Part shown: positions 27,061-39,427 of the stretch, in pieces | How positions within the stretch are numbered: the first letter of the stretch is position 1 | How the letters are laid out: each line of letters opens with the position of its first letter | Notes under the pieces: model-generated | What the model saw: the letters and a program-made list of their open reading frames with translations, nothing else | The model's database searches: none | Told to the model about the DNA's origin: nothing | Source of the DNA: Sphingomicrobium sediminis | Lineage (GTDB): Bacteria; Pseudomonadota; Alphaproteobacteria; Sphingomonadales; Sphingomonadaceae | Direction: 5' to 3' | Assembly (NCBI RefSeq): GCF_023805295.1 | Contig: NZ_JAMSHT010000001.1 | Span: forward strand, 372,001 to 436,000 | DNA length: 64,000 nucleotides | Position numbers and translations under genes: made by a program

Positions 27061-28398
27061 ATGAACAGGCAATATTTCGGCACCGACGGGATTCGCGGGC
27101 GTACCAACGCGGAACCCATGACGGCTCGCATGGCATTGAAGGTGGGGCAGGCGGCAGGCGCGCATTTCCAGCGCGGCGACCATCGCCACCGCGTCGTCAT
27201 CGGCAAGGATACGCGCCTCTCGGGCTATATGATGGAAAGCGCACTGGTCGCGGGCTTTACAAGCGTCGGCATGGACGTGGTTTTGCTGGGCCCGATGCCG
27301 ACGCCGGCCGTCGCCATGCTGACGACCTCGATGCGCGCCGACATGGGCGTCATGATCTCGGCCAGCCACAATCCGTTCGAGGATAACGGCATCAAGCTGT
27401 TCGGGCCGGACGGCTACAAGCTCAGCGACAAGGACGAGGCCGCGATCGAAGCGTTGATCGACAAGGAGCCGGTGCTGGCTGACAGCACCCATATCGGGCG
27501 GGCCAAGCGGATCGACGATGCGATCGGGCGCTATGTCCATTTTGCCAAGTCGACCTTTCCCGACCGACTGCGTCTCGACGGCCTCAAGATCGTCGTCGAT
27601 TGCGCCAATGGGGCGGCATACAAGGCCGCGCCGCTGGCTTTGTGGGAGCTGGGCGCGGACCTTATCACCATCGGGGTCGAGCCCGATGGCACCAATATCA
27701 ACAAGGATGTTGGCTCCACAGCGACCGACACGATGCGCGAGACGGTCGTGGCGAGCGGCGCGGATATAGGGCTGGCGCTCGATGGCGATGCCGACCGGCT
27801 GATCGTTTGCGACGAGAAAGGCGAATTGATCGACGGCGACCAATTGATGGCGCTGATTGCCCTCTCGAAGAAATCCCGCGAGGAGCTCACCGGCGGGGCG
27901 CTGGTCGCCACGGTCATGTCGAACCTCGGGCTCGAGCGTCACATGGCTGCCAACGGGCTTGAACTGAAACGTGCAAAGGTGGGGGACCGCTACGTCCTCG
28001 AGATGATGCGCGAGAGTGGGTGCAATGTCGGCGGAGAGCAATCGGGGCACATCATCCTGACCGACCATGCGACGACCGGCGACGGCTTGGTGGCAGGCCT
28101 CCAGGTGCTGGCGGCGATGGTCGATGCCGACAAGCCGGCGAGCGACATTCTAAACCAGTTCGAAACCATTCCCCAGCTACTGAAAAACGTGCGCTACGCC
28201 GGAGGGGACCCGCTGGCCGACGCGCGTGTGCAACAAGCGATCAAAGAGGCCGAGGCCGCATTGGCCAGTGACGGGCGCATGGTCATCCGCAAATCGGGGA
28301 CCGAGCCGCTGGTGCGGGTGATGGCCGAGGGTGAAGATGCCGCCAAGGTCGAACAATGGGTCGACCATGTCGTGGCGGCGGTGAAAGAGGTGGCATGA
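27061..28398 (+). CDS. glmM: Phosphoglucosamine mutase
   Basis: A 445-residue enzyme that converts glucosamine-6-phosphate to glucosamine-1-phosphate for peptidoglycan and lipopolysaccharide precursors. The phosphoserine loop is [20 protein letters not shown], the metal-binding loop [12 protein letters not shown], the sugar loop GGEQSGHII and the phosphate-binding loop [12 protein letters not shown]. The start [13 protein letters not shown] is canonical for GlmM. The stop overlaps the ThiD-VOC start by four bases. The reading frame is open upstream, antisense to the symporter, but that extension is not real. Confidence 0.96.
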   Translation: MNRQYFGTDGIRGRTNAEPMTARMALKVGQAAGAHFQRGDHRHRVVIGKDTRLSGYMMESALVAGFTSVGMDVVLLGPMPTPAVAMLTTSMRADMGVMISASHNPFEDNGIKLFGPDGYKLSDKDEAAIEALIDKEPVLADSTHIGRAKRIDDAIGRYVHFAKSTFPDRLRLDGLKIVVDCANGAAYKAAPLALWELGADLITIGVEPDGTNINKDVGSTATDTMRETVVASGADIGLALDGDADRLIVCDEKGELIDGDQLMALIALSKKSREELTGGALVATVMSNLGLERHMAANGLELKRAKVGDRYVLEMMRESGCNVGGEQSGHIILTDHATTGDGLVAGLQVLAAMVDADKPASDILNQFETIPQLLKNVRYAGGDPLADARVQQAIKEAEAALASDGRMVIRKSGTEPLVRVMAEGEDAAKVEQWVDHVVAAVKEVA

Positions 28399-29600
28399 GC
28401 ATTCCGGTTATCCTGACGATTGCAGGTTCCGACAGCGGCGGGGGCGCGGGCATCCAGGCCGACGTGCGCACGATTACGATGCTCGGCGCGCATCCGACGA
28501 CGGCGATTACTGCGATCACCGCACAGAACACGCAGGGCGTGAGCGCGGTCCATCCGGTGCCGGCCGAAATGGTGATCGAGCAGATCGATGCCGTGCTCGC
28601 CGATTTCGACGTCGCTGCGATCAAGGTCGGCATGACCGGCAGCGCGTTCACGACGCGGGCCATCGCCGATCGCTTGAAGCAGCTCGACGGCAAGATCCCG
28701 ATCATCGTCGATCCCGTGATGGTCACGACCAGCGGCGTCGCGCTCGCCGACGAAGCGACGGTTGAGGCGATGGGTGCCTTGTTCGAGATCGCCACGCTCG
28801 CCACGCCCAACATGCCCGAAGTCGTCTCGCTGACGGGTGAGGAAGATCCGATTGCCGGCGCGCTGCAGCTGGTCGGCAAGCATGGCTCGCCGGTGCTGCT
28901 AACGGGCGGCCATGAAGAGGGCGAGGCGCTGGCCGACGCGCTCATCGAGGACGACAATATCACGAGCTGGCAGGGCACGCGCATCGAGACCGATGACGAT
29001 CACGGCACGGGCTGCACGCTCTCGGCTTCGATCGCCACGTTCATCGGCGCGGGCATCGGCCTTAACGAAAGCATCGACCGCGCACGCATGTACGTGCGGA
29101 TGGGGCTGCACGAGGCTCCGGGGCTCGGCCAAGGCCATGGCCCGCTCGGCCTCAGCAAGGTCCGTCTCGATGTGGGCGAGGCAGTCAAGTCGACGCCGCC
29201 GCGCCTCAACCAGCTGACCGTGACCGGCATCGACTATGACAAGATGGTCGAATTCTACAAAAAGATCGGCCTCAAGCAGATCATCGACAGCCCGGACAAC
29301 CAATATGCCCGCTTCGAAACGGGCGGCGGCGCGACCTTCTCGGTGCAGTGCGACCCCGACGCGCCGACGGCGGAGAATTTCGCGGTCTATTTCGAATGCG
29401 ACGATCTTGACGTGCGCGTCGAGCGGCTGGCCCGCGAAGGCCTGCCGTTCGAACATGGCCCGCGTGCGCAGCCCTGGATGTGGCGCGAGGCACGGCTGCG
29501 CGATCCTGCCGGCAACACCGTCTTCCTCTACAAGGCCGGCGAAAACCGCCGCTTCCCGCCCTGGCGCATCGGCGAGGGGCAGGAGGACATGCCCGGATGA
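28395..29600 (+). CDS. thiD: Fusion of hydroxymethylpyrimidine (phosphate) kinase ThiD and a VOC (glyoxalase-fold) domain
   Basis: A 401-residue protein. Residues 1-255 form a complete Thi[50 protein letters not shown], the anion-hole motif [15 protein letters not shown] linker (about 256-270) leads to a VOC domain (about 271-390): [80 protein letters not shown]. ThiD makes the pyrimidine moiety of thiamine. No other thiamine gene is nearby, so the VOC part may bind a substrate or another small molecule. It is coupled to glmM upstream and to the next gene by 4-base overlaps. Confidence 0.88.
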   Translation: MSIPVILTIAGSDSGGGAGIQADVRTITMLGAHPTTAITAITAQNTQGVSAVHPVPAEMVIEQIDAVLADFDVAAIKVGMTGSAFTTRAIADRLKQLDGKIPIIVDPVMVTTSGVALADEATVEAMGALFEIATLATPNMPEVVSLTGEEDPIAGALQLVGKHGSPVLLTGGHEEGEALADALIEDDNITSWQGTRIETDDDHGTGCTLSASIATFIGAGIGLNESIDRARMYVRMGLHEAPGLGQGHGPLGLSKVRLDVGEAVKSTPPRLNQLTVTGIDYDKMVEFYKKIGLKQIIDSPDNQYARFETGGGATFSVQCDPDAPTAENFAVYFECDDLDVRVERLAREGLPFEHGPRAQPWMWREARLRDPAGNTVFLYKAGENRRFPPWRIGEGQEDMPG

Positions 29601-29917
29601 TCGCCACCTTCTTCGAATGGAAGATCAAGGCGGGCATGGAAGAGCAATTTCGGGATGGCTGGGCGGCTATCACGATGATGCTACACCCAACAGGTAGCTA
29701 CGGCTCCTCGCTCTTCACCAACGAAGAGGGCCATTATTGCGCCTTTGCGATGTGGCCGGATCGCGAGACGCGCGATGCCGCCTTCGCGCCTTATCTGGAC
29801 GCACCGACCGAGCATCATGCGAAGATGCGCGCGGCAATCGAAGCAACATTTCACCGCATGGACCTTGATTGCGTCGAGGAATTGTGGCGCCTTCCGGAGC
29901 ATGTGGCGCGGGGCTGA
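29597..29917 (+). CDS. Small antibiotic-biosynthesis-monooxygenase-like (ABM, dimeric alpha-beta barrel) protein
   Basis: A 106-residue protein starting [20 protein letters not shown], typical of ABM-type ferredoxin-like barrels: a first strand, a long helix, then GSYGSSLFTNEEGHYCAFAMW. Such proteins act as dimers and can be monooxygenases or heme-degrading or merely structural. The ATGA overlap with the ThiD-VOC gene suggests a shared transcript with rnhB downstream. No catalytic residues can be assigned with confidence. Confidence 0.7.
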   Translation: MIATFFEWKIKAGMEEQFRDGWAAITMMLHPTGSYGSSLFTNEEGHYCAFAMWPDRETRDAAFAPYLDAPTEHHAKMRAAIEATFHRMDLDCVEELWRLPEHVARG

Positions 29918-29920
29918 TCT

Positions 29921-30502
29921 GTGATCGTTGGTGTCGATGAAGCGGGGCGCGGACCGCTCGCCGGGCCCGTCGTTGCCGCCGCCGTCTTTCTCTGCGGCAC
30001 GCCCATTCGTGGCCTCGACGATTCCAAGAAACTCACGGGCCCCAAGCGCGCTATCTTGCGCGCGCGCATCGAGGAGCGTTGCACCTTCGGGATCGGCATT
30101 GCCAGCGTGGCGGAGATTGACGAGCTCAATATCCTGCGCGCGACGATGCTGGCGATGACGCGGGCGGTGGAGGCGCTGTGCGATGCGGCGGGGGCGGAGC
30201 CGATTGATGTCCTGATCGATGGCGACAAGACGCCCGAACGCTGGTGCGACCAATGGCGCTGGCCCGCGCGCGCCATCATTGGCGGCGACGGGCGTGAGAA
30301 ATGTATCGGAGCGGCTTCCATCCTCGCCAAGGAAACGCGTGACGAACTGATGGTCGCCGCTGAGGATGAGCATCCCGGCTACGGCTTTGCCCGCCACAAG
30401 GGCTATGGCACCGCAGCACACATGGAAGCGCTGCGCGAAAAGGGGCCGTGCGCGCTGCATCGGCGCAGTTTTGCGCCGGTTTCTCAAATTTCGCTGATCT
30501 GA
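29921..30502 (+). CDS. rnhB: Ribonuclease HII
   Basis: A 193-residue enzyme that removes ribonucleotides from RNA:DNA hybrids. GVDEAGRGPLAGPVVAAAVF carries the first two catalytic acidic residues. DDSKKLTGPKR, the Asp in DVLIDGDKTPE, GDGREKCIGAASILAKETRD and YGFARHKGYGTAAHMEAL complete the active-site set. GTG 29921 is the start. It ends just before the long regulatory leader of ccrM. Confidence 0.95.
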   Translation: MIVGVDEAGRGPLAGPVVAAAVFLCGTPIRGLDDSKKLTGPKRAILRARIEERCTFGIGIASVAEIDELNILRATMLAMTRAVEALCDAAGAEPIDVLIDGDKTPERWCDQWRWPARAIIGGDGREKCIGAASILAKETRDELMVAAEDEHPGYGFARHKGYGTAAHMEALREKGPCALHRRSFAPVSQISLI

Positions 30503-32903
<2,401 letters not shown>

Positions 32904-32907
<4 letters not shown>

Positions 32908-33620
32908 AGCGAGAAACCGCCGTCGGTGACGAGCACGCTGCCGGTGACGGTGCCGCTGTCCGGGCCGAGCAGGAAAGCGATCTGCCTGGCAATCTCCTCG
33001 CTACTCTCGAACCGGCCCATGGGCGTATCGGCAGCCATTGCGGCAAGCGCGGTCTCGCGGCTGCCCATCTTCTCGACCATCTTGGCGAAGTCGGGGCTAT
33101 CCCAGATCGCCGTATCGACCCCGCCCGGCGCGATCGCGTTGACGCGGATCTTGCGCGGTGCGGATTCGAGCGCGGCGACCTTGGCAAGCTGGATGACTGC
33201 GGCCTTGCTGGAGGCATAGGCAGCGATGCCCGGGACCGGCTTCACGCCGGTGACCGAGGCAGTGATGACGACCGAGCCGCCATCCTTCATGTCGCGCAGC
33301 GCCGCCTGCAGGGTGAGGAAGGCACCGTCCAGATTGACCGCCATGGTCTTGCGCCATGCCTGGAAGCTCAAATCCTTGATGAGGCCATTGGTGCCGATCC
33401 CGGCATTGACCACGGCATGGTCGAGCGGACCGAATGTATTGGTCGACCAGAAGGCGACATCGGAGACATCGACGGCATGATGTTCGTGCCCGCCGGCGAC
33501 AGCCTTCAGGCCCGCTTCGTCGCGGTCGATGAGGATGAGGTCGGCGCCTTGCGCAGCATAATGCTCGGCGCAGGCCTTGCCGATGCCGCTCGCGGCGCCG
33601 GTGATAAGAATGCGTGTCAT
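32904..33620 (-). CDS. Short-chain dehydrogenase/reductase
   Basis: A 238-residue classical SDR. The NAD(P) motif is TGAASGIG, NAG occurs in VVNAGIGTNG, the catalytic Ser lies in VITASVTGV, and Tyr/Lys in YASSKAA. PGGVDTAIWDS follows the substrate loop. An Asp in LILIDRDEAG after the second strand suggests NAD preference. The substrate is unknown. Gene context (next to an NtrC-like regulator and folP) does not point to one. Confidence 0.9.
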
Positions 33621-33639
33621 GCCCTGAGGCTTAGGGGGG

Positions 33640-35076
33640 CTAGGCCGCCGTGTCGATGCCGAGGTCGCCCAGCTTTCGATAAAGCGTCGAGCGACCGATG
33701 CCGAGGCGACGCGCCACTTCGGTCATGCGGCCGCGATAATGGCCGATGGCAAGGCGAATGAGATCGGCCTCGATATCGGACAAGGTGCGGATGTGGCCGT
33801 CTTCGTCGAAAATCTCGACCGGACCGGCACCCGCCAGCGCCTGGTCGCTGCTCGCCTTGGATAGCTTGGGCGCAATATCGCTCTTGCGACCCGAGAAGCG
33901 CGATTGCGTGGCGATATGCGGGAAATCGTCAGCCGTAAGGTTGGTGCCCTCGCACTGGACGGCGGCGCGGAACAGGACATTGCCCAACTGGCGCAAATTG
34001 CCCGGCCAGCCATAGCGCATGAGAACGGCGAGCGCGTCATTGCCGATCGAGAGCGGGCGCATGCCCGGTTGCTCGGCAATGCGGGCAAGGAAATGGCGGG
34101 CGAGCGCGGGAATGTCGCTGGAGCGTTCGCGCAGCGGCGGCAGGATCACGGTCGTCGTCTCGATCCGCTCTTTCAATCCCTTGTCGAAATTGGCGGGCAG
34201 GGGGCCGTTGGCGGTCGCAATCAGGCGCACATCGACGCTGTTGGAGCCATTGCAGCCGACGGGACGCACTTCGCCGGTGGCCAGTACGCGGTCGAGCTCG
34301 GCCTGATGGCCCTTGTCGAGATTGGTGATGTCCTTGAGGAGCAGGGTACCCTCATGCGCCTCGACCATTTTGCCGACCTGTTCGTTGAAGGCGCCGGGAA
34401 AGGCGCCGGCGACATGGCCGAACAAGGCGCTCGACAGCGCCTGTTGCGACAAAGGCTTGGTGTCGAGGCAGACAAGGTCGAACCGGTTGCGCAGGCTCGC
34501 CTGGTGGATGGCGCGGGCGAAACTTTCCTTACCCGTCCCCGGCTCGCCGCAAATGAGGACCGGCAGGCGATTGCGCGCCGCCTTGGCCGCGACGGCGAGG
34601 GCTGAGCGGAAGATGGGCGCAGCGCCGATCAACTGGTCGAGCGTCAGGTCGCTTTCGAGCTTTTCCGACAATGGCGCGAGTTCGCCGTCGGGACGGCGGC
34701 GATCGGCATGGGTATTGAGCGCATCGAGAAGGCGCTCGGGCTCGACCGGCTTGGAGAGGTAATCGGACGCGCCGGCGCGCATGGCTTCGACCGCAAGCGG
34801 GATCGAGCCTTTCTCGGCCAGCACGATGATGGGAAGGCCGGCGCTATGCTCACGCAGCGCGGCAATGGTGCGCGGGCCTTCTTCATTGTCCCAGCTGGAA
34901 AGGATGGCGGCGCGGACCTCTCGGCCATGCGGGCCCTGGAGCAGGCTGCCGGCCGTATCGAGGTCGGCTGCGCTGACGACCATCCAGTCCGCTTTTTGCG
35001 CCACACGGCTGACCAGCCGGCGCTCATCGGCGTCGGGGTCGAGCAAAAGCAGCGAACGCGGACCCTGATCGTGCAT
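33640..35076 (-). CDS. NtrC-family regulator with degenerate receiver, Walker B and GAFTGA motifs
   Basis: A 478-residue protein with a receiver-like domain (about 5-120), AAA+ domain (145-380) and Fis-type HTH (about 435-475, ending RRLGIGRSTLYRKLGDLGID). Walker A is good (GEPGTGKES at 177-185). However, the receiver lacks an Asp at the acceptor position (AAILSSWDN), Walker B reads GTLLLKDI where LDEI is expected, and the sigma-54 contact loop reads GAFPGA (about 224-229). It is therefore unlikely to open sigma-54 promoters in the standard way. ATG 35076 is preferred because AAGGAG lies six bases upstream; an earlier ATG adds six residues. Confidence 0.85.
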   Translation of the reverse strand: MHDQGPRSLLLLDPDADERRLVSRVAQKADWMVVSAADLDTAGSLLQGPHGREVRAAILSSWDNEEGPRTIAALREHSAGLPIIVLAEKGSIPLAVEAMRAGASDYLSKPVEPERLLDALNTHADRRRPDGELAPLSEKLESDLTLDQLIGAAPIFRSALAVAAKAARNRLPVLICGEPGTGKESFARAIHQASLRNRFDLVCLDTKPLSQQALSSALFGHVAGAFPGAFNEQVGKMVEAHEGTLLLKDITNLDKGHQAELDRVLATGEVRPVGCNGSNSVDVRLIATANGPLPANFDKGLKERIETTTVILPPLRERSSDIPALARHFLARIAEQPGMRPLSIGNDALAVLMRYGWPGNLRQLGNVLFRAAVQCEGTNLTADDFPHIATQSRFSGRKSDIAPKLSKASSDQALAGAGPVEIFDEDGHIRTLSDIEADLIRLAIGHYRGRMTEVARRLGIGRSTLYRKLGDLGIDTAA

Positions 35077-35213
35077 GATCATCTCCTTCGACATAGCGTC
35101 TTATCAGCAGGGGGTGAAGCTCCGGTTAAGGACGCCATAAAGGTTCTTCCGACATGCCGCTTGGCTTGTTAGAAGGCCTGGAAACCTCAACTTTCGGCAT
35201 TTGAGAGGATCCC

Positions 35214-35357
35214 ATGGCCGACAAGAAACATCCCACCGCCACCGAAATGGACTATCCGGCGCACCGTTCGAGCTGGTCGACCTTCCTCGGTCTCGTGAAA
35301 TGGTCGATCATCCTGGTCGTGCCGATCGTCATTCTCGTGATGATCCTGATCACGTAA
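35214..35357 (+). CDS. aa3-type cytochrome c oxidase subunit IV
   Basis: A 47-residue, single-pass membrane protein. MDYPAHRSSWSTFLGLVKWS is the conserved family segment, followed by a hydrophobic helix to the end. Proteins of this type are small accessory subunits of bacterial aa3 oxidases. GAGAGGA lies upstream of ATG 35214. In sphingomonads it is often found beside pntA, as here (the stop TAATG overlaps the next start by one base). No other oxidase gene is in the window. Confidence 0.8.
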   Translation: MADKKHPTATEMDYPAHRSSWSTFLGLVKWSIILVVPIVILVMILIT

Positions 35358-36502
35358 TGATCGTATCGGTCCTCAAGGAAGCCGCGGAAGAACCGCGCGT
35401 CGCCGCCATCCCCGAAACGGTCAAGAAGCTGGCCGCCAAGGGGCTGACCCTCCAGGTCGAACATGGCGCGGGCGAGCGTGCCGGATTTTCCGATGCCGCC
35501 TATGAGGAAGCGGGGGCCAAGATGGTCGACCGCGAAACGGCGATCTCCAGCGGCGACATGCTGCTTGGCGTGCAGGGGCCCGACCCCAGCCAGCTGAAAG
35601 GCGCCAAGAAGGGTGCCTATCTGATCGGTGCCTTGTCGCCGGCGACGCATCCCGAGCGGATCGGCGGCTATGCCGGTCTCGGGCTCGAGGCGCTAGCGAT
35701 GGAATGGATGCCGCGCATCACTCGCGCGCAGTCGATGGACATCCTGTCCTCGCAATCCAACCTTGCGGGCTACAAGGCCGTCGTCGATGCGGCGGCGACT
35801 TACGAGCGCGCATTCCCGATGATGATGACCGCAGCGGGCACGGTGAGCCCGGCCAAGGTCTTCGTCATGGGCGTGGGTGTCGCAGGCTTGCAGGCGATCG
35901 CCACGGCCAAGCGCCTTGGCGCACAGGTCAGTGCGACCGACGTGCGATCGGCCACCAAGGAACAGATCAAGTCGCTCGGCGCCAAGCCGATCTTCGTCGA
36001 AAATGTCGAGGGGATCGAGGGCGAGGGGCAGGGCGGCTATGCCGGCGAGACCTCCGAGGAATATAAGAAGGCGCAGGCCGAACTGGTGTCGGGCCATATC
36101 GCCAAGCAGGACATCGTCATCACGACTGCGCTCATTCCGGGTCGCCCGGCGCCGCGGCTGATCAGCGATGCGCAGCTGGCGACGATGAAGCCGGGCAGCG
36201 TTATAATCGACCTCGCAGCCGAGGCGGGCGGCAATGTCGAGGGCTGCGTGGCTGGCGAAACGACGACCGTCCACGGCGTCAAAATCGTCGGCACGGTACA
36301 GCTGGCGCGCGACCTTGCGGGCGATGCCGCGGCGCTGTTTTCGCGCAATATCGCCAATTTCATCCTCGCCTTCATGGCCGAGGAAGAAGGCGAATCAGGG
36401 GGTGATTCGGCCCGATTCGTCCTGCCTGACGATGACGAGATCGTCACCGGTATCCGGCTGACCAAGGACGGCAAGATTGTCCACGAGCGGCTGTCCGGCT
36501 AA
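35357..36502 (+). CDS. pntA: NAD(P) transhydrogenase subunit alpha part 1 (soluble NAD domain)
   Basis: A 381-residue soluble domain I. The start MIVSVLKEAAEEPRVAAIPE, the QSNLAGYKAVVDAA segment, the Rossmann motif VMGVGVAGLQAIATAKRLGA and VIIDLAAEAGGNVEG identify it. In the split arrangement, this part binds NADH; membrane-spanning alpha 2 and beta are separate genes (here at 39428-41178). In the usual operon they directly follow, but here a CHASE2-EAL gene on the other strand lies between. The start at 35357 overlaps the subunit IV stop. Confidence 0.93.
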   Translation: MIVSVLKEAAEEPRVAAIPETVKKLAAKGLTLQVEHGAGERAGFSDAAYEEAGAKMVDRETAISSGDMLLGVQGPDPSQLKGAKKGAYLIGALSPATHPERIGGYAGLGLEALAMEWMPRITRAQSMDILSSQSNLAGYKAVVDAAATYERAFPMMMTAAGTVSPAKVFVMGVGVAGLQAIATAKRLGAQVSATDVRSATKEQIKSLGAKPIFVENVEGIEGEGQGGYAGETSEEYKKAQAELVSGHIAKQDIVITTALIPGRPAPRLISDAQLATMKPGSVIIDLAAEAGGNVEGCVAGETTTVHGVKIVGTVQLARDLAGDAAALFSRNIANFILAFMAEEEGESGGDSARFVLPDDDEIVTGIRLTKDGKIVHERLSG

Positions 36503-36509
36503 AACGGCA

Positions 36510-36545
36510 TTCGGGGCTCGTTTCAAGCGCGAAACAAGCCCCGAA
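36510..36545 (+). terminator. Hairpin after pntA part 1
   Basis: TTCGGGGCTCGTTTC and GAAACAAGCCCCGAA form a 15-base stem with one mismatch and a six-base loop, seven bases after the stop. No T run follows, so it may protect or delimit the 3' end rather than terminate alone. Confidence 0.5.
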
Positions 36546-36588
36546 AATGTCGATCCGATACGGATCTAACCTACTGTAGACAAAGAAA

Positions 36589-36617
36589 AACCCGGCCGAA
36601 GCCGGGTTAGTCTTTTT
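36589..36617. terminator. Bidirectional intrinsic terminator
   Basis: AACCCGGC-CGAA-GCCGGGTT is followed by AGTCTTTTT on the plus strand and, read the other way, by TTTCTTTG on the minus strand. It can end both the pntA part 1 transcript and the minus-strand transcript of the 27-residue ORF. Confidence 0.85.
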
Positions 36618-36631
36618 AATTGTGTCCGGGT

Positions 36632-36715
36632 TTAGCCGACACCGCCGGTGCCGGTCCAACCGCCACCCAGGAGCCAGTCCCAGAAACCCTTCACGGGCTT
36701 GGTCTTCTTAGCCAT
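36632..36715 (-). CDS. Possible 27-residue small protein
   Basis: A short minus-strand ORF with product MAKKTKPVKGFWDWLLGGG followed by WTGTGGVG. The site AAAGGGGATT lies five or so bases upstream of ATG and a clean intrinsic terminator follows the stop, so it is well placed as a monocistronic gene. It has a basic N-terminus, an aromatic-amphipathic middle and a Gly-rich end. I do not recognise a family. Its upstream region holds a cluster of four GANTC sites. Confidence 0.6.
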   Translation of the reverse strand: MAKKTKPVKGFWDWLLGGGWTGTGGVG

Positions 36716-36968
36716 TCCAAATCCCCTTTTTCCAACTTCGCGCACTCGGCGCATGCCCGTTCCTATTAACCCTAATAGAAATGGTTAGCAAGTTATTTAC
36801 CATAATGGAGGAATCACGTCGCCGCACTTAGCTTCACGATTCATCGATTTTGGGAAGAAAGGGGCGCGCGACTCTGGCGCGACTCATGACTAGGCGCACG
36901 ACGACTTGGCGGCGTTAACTTTTACTTTCGCAATGCTTTGAGGCGCGCCTGCGCACGGTCCGCACCTG
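36716..36968. promoter_or_regulatory. Upstream region of the 27-residue ORF with clustered GANTC sites
   Basis: 253 bases, AT-rich near 36760-36850. GANTC sites start at 36811, 36838, 36870 and 36881, four in 75 bases. TTAACC at 36767 resembles a CtrA half site, but no full TTAA-N7-TTAA is present. The region is likely the promoter of the short ORF on the minus strand. I see no other gene. Confidence 0.5.
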
Positions 36969-39269
36969 TCAGGCGGCGCGGCGCTTCTTATCGCGCGAGA
37001 GGCGGCGGACCAGTTCCTTGAGGCCCATCGGGCGGCCCACCACGAAGCCCTGGACGAGATCGCATTCCATCATCGTCAGCTGCTCGAGCACCTGGCTGTC
37101 CTCGACGCCCTCGGCGACGACCTTGCGGTCGAGCGAGTGGGCGAGGGCGATGGTCGACTGGACCATGATGAGATCGGAGCGGTTTTCGTTCATCGATCGG
37201 ATGAAGCCCTGGTCGATCTTGAGTTCTTCGGCCGGGACCTTCTTGAGATATTCCAGCGTCGACAGGCCGGTGCCATAATCGTCGATCGAAATCTTGATGC
37301 CGATCCGCTTCAATTGCGAGAGCAGTTCGAGATCGGCACCGCTACCCGAAAGGGCCGCGGTTTCGGTGAGCTCCAGCGTCAGCGCGGTCGGCGGCAGATC
37401 GTGGCGATCGAGCATCGACAGGACTTCGCCGACGAGGCGATGGTCGTTGAGCATGCGTGCCGACAGGTTCACCGCGACGTTGAAATCGGGCTCGACCTGG
37501 CGCAGCTGCGCGGCGGCACGGCCGGCCAGTTCCATGACATGATAAGTGAGCGGCGCGATGCGATCATTGGCCTCGGCGGCGGCAATGAATTCGACCGGGC
37601 TGATCGGGCCCTTCTCCGGATGGGTCCAGCGGGCCAGCGCCTCGGCGCCGATGACGCGCTTGTCCTTGGTTGCCATCTTGGGCTGGAGCGCGATTTCGAC
37701 TTCGCCATCCTTGATCGCCTGGTCGAGCTGCGAGAGCAGCGACAGCTTCCACGGCGTTTCCTCGAGACGCGCCGGGTCGTGATATTTCCACTTGATGGCT
37801 TCGGCCTCGGCTTCGTCGGCGGCGACGAGCGCCGAGCCCAGACGGCTTGCAAGGCTGCGGCCCGAACCCTGTTCGACACCAAAGCTGATGACGACGTCAT
37901 AAGGCTGGTCGGCGATGCTGACCGGACTGCGGAACAATGCGTGCAGCGCTTCAAGATGGTTGGAAATGGCGACATCATTCTCGACGAACCAGGCGAAGAT
38001 GCCTTCGTCGCCCTGATAGAGTTTCCAACCGTCATGGCGGCCCAGTGCGAGGCGGGCGGCGATCTGTTCGACTAGACGGCGCTCGCCCTCGGCATTCAAC
38101 GTCGAGGCGATCTCGGCATAATTGTGCACGCGCGCGGCGATTAGCGGCATGTCGCGATTGCCCTTCTCGGCACGCAGCGCGGCGAGGTTGGGCAGGTTGG
38201 TGAGCGCGTTGACGAGGCCTCGCGACTGGAAGAAGCGGTAGCTGAACACCCCGATGCCGACGAGGATGATGAACAGGCCCGGCATGATGTCGACATAGAC
38301 GTGGCGCGCTTCCATCGGGACCGGCACGAACAGCAGGATGGCGGCGCCCGTAATCAGCGCACCGAAGCGCACGCGCAGGCGCGTGGTCCAGCAGGCGGCA
38401 CCCAGCGCCAGCGCGGCGAGCAGGAAGGCGGGAAGCCATCCCAGCGCGACAGGCTTGCCGTTCATCAGCGATTCCGCGCCGAGGATTTGCACATAGGCAC
38501 CGCCGGCGCGGCCATATCCCGGAATATAGAATTGGTCGCCCAGCTGCAGCATGGTGATGGCGACGATGAGGGTTTTGCCCTCGATCTCTGCCGGATCGAC
38601 ACGGCCTTCGATCAGGTCGATCGCGCTGACCGTCGGTACGCTTTCGGGACGGATCGAATAGTCGATGTTGAACGTCTCGCCCGGTTCGCCCTCGACCCCG
38701 GCCATCTTGGCAGCGAATGTCGGATAGACGCGGTCGCCGATGCGATCGGCATAGGCCAGTTCCCACACCGCGCTCTGGAAATTGTAGAAGGCATTGATCG
38801 AGCCGACATCGGCCGCCTTGTGGAAATGCGTGTCGGGAAGGCCGACATTGGAGCCCTCGACGATTTGTCCGCGATCTTCCATCGCCGCGATGGTGACGTT
38901 GCCGGCCTCTGACATTGCCTGCGCGAGTTCGGCATCACCGTCTTCGGTCTGGCGACCGGTAAAGACGAGATCGAAATAGATCTCCTTGGCGCCCGCCTTG
39001 GTGGCGTTTTCGATCAGCTTGGCATGCTCGGTGCGCGGCCAAGGCTGGAGGCCGAGCGCTTCGGTGCTTTCCTTGTCGATGGCGACGAGGACGATTTGAC
39101 CGCTCGCATCATTGGCATGCGCCTTGTTGCGGACGGTGCGGGCGATGTCCTCGAACGGTGCGCCGAAATCGATCAGGACGAAGACAATCGCCGCCAGCAC
39201 CGTCCATACGAACAGCTTCGGCGCCTTGCCATTGCCTGCCTTGGCACTCTTGTTCGAGCGCTTCATCAT
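36969..39269 (-). CDS. CHASE2-EAL membrane protein with degenerate GGDEF domain
   Basis: A 766-residue protein. After one N-terminal helix (about 18-36) comes a periplasmic CHASE2 sensory domain (about 40-275), then three helices (about 283-350), then a degenerate GGDEF-like domain, in which [10 protein letters not shown] replaces GGDEF, and a full EAL domain (about 505-755): [50 protein letters not shown] and VAEGVED. It is probably a phosphodiesterase whose GGDEF part is regulatory. GGAG lies five bases before ATG. The gene sits between the two halves of the pnt locus on the other strand. Confidence 0.88.
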   Translation of the reverse strand: MMKRSNKSAKAGNGKAPKLFVWTVLAAIVFVLIDFGAPFEDIARTVRNKAHANDASGQIVLVAIDKESTEALGLQPWPRTEHAKLIENATKAGAKEIYFDLVFTGRQTEDGDAELAQAMSEAGNVTIAAMEDRGQIVEGSNVGLPDTHFHKAADVGSINAFYNFQSAVWELAYADRIGDRVYPTFAAKMAGVEGEPGETFNIDYSIRPESVPTVSAIDLIEGRVDPAEIEGKTLIVAITMLQLGDQFYIPGYGRAGGAYVQILGAESLMNGKPVALGWLPAFLLAALALGAACWTTRLRVRFGALITGAAILLFVPVPMEARHVYVDIMPGLFIILVGIGVFSYRFFQSRGLVNALTNLPNLAALRAEKGNRDMPLIAARVHNYAEIASTLNAEGERRLVEQIAARLALGRHDGWKLYQGDEGIFAWFVENDVAISNHLEALHALFRSPVSIADQPYDVVISFGVEQGSGRSLASRLGSALVAADEAEAEAIKWKYHDPARLEETPWKLSLLSQLDQAIKDGEVEIALQPKMATKDKRVIGAEALARWTHPEKGPISPVEFIAAAEANDRIAPLTYHVMELAGRAAAQLRQVEPDFNVAVNLSARMLNDHRLVGEVLSMLDRHDLPPTALTLELTETAALSGSGADLELLSQLKRIGIKISIDDYGTGLSTLEYLKKVPAEELKIDQGFIRSMNENRSDLIMVQSTIALAHSLDRKVVAEGVEDSQVLEQLTMMECDLVQGFVVGRPMGLKELVRRLSRDKKRRAA

Positions 39270-39427
39270 CTCGGCTCCGCTTCAGTGCGGCCCCTCTATG
39301 CCCCCTAAAGGTTATCAAATCGGAAACCTCAATCCGGTTAACCGTCCGAAACGGTGGAAAATCTGCCCCCTCGACATGGCCAAGCGCGCTTGCCATGACT
39401 GTTCGCCAAGAAAAGGGGGCGTCCAAC

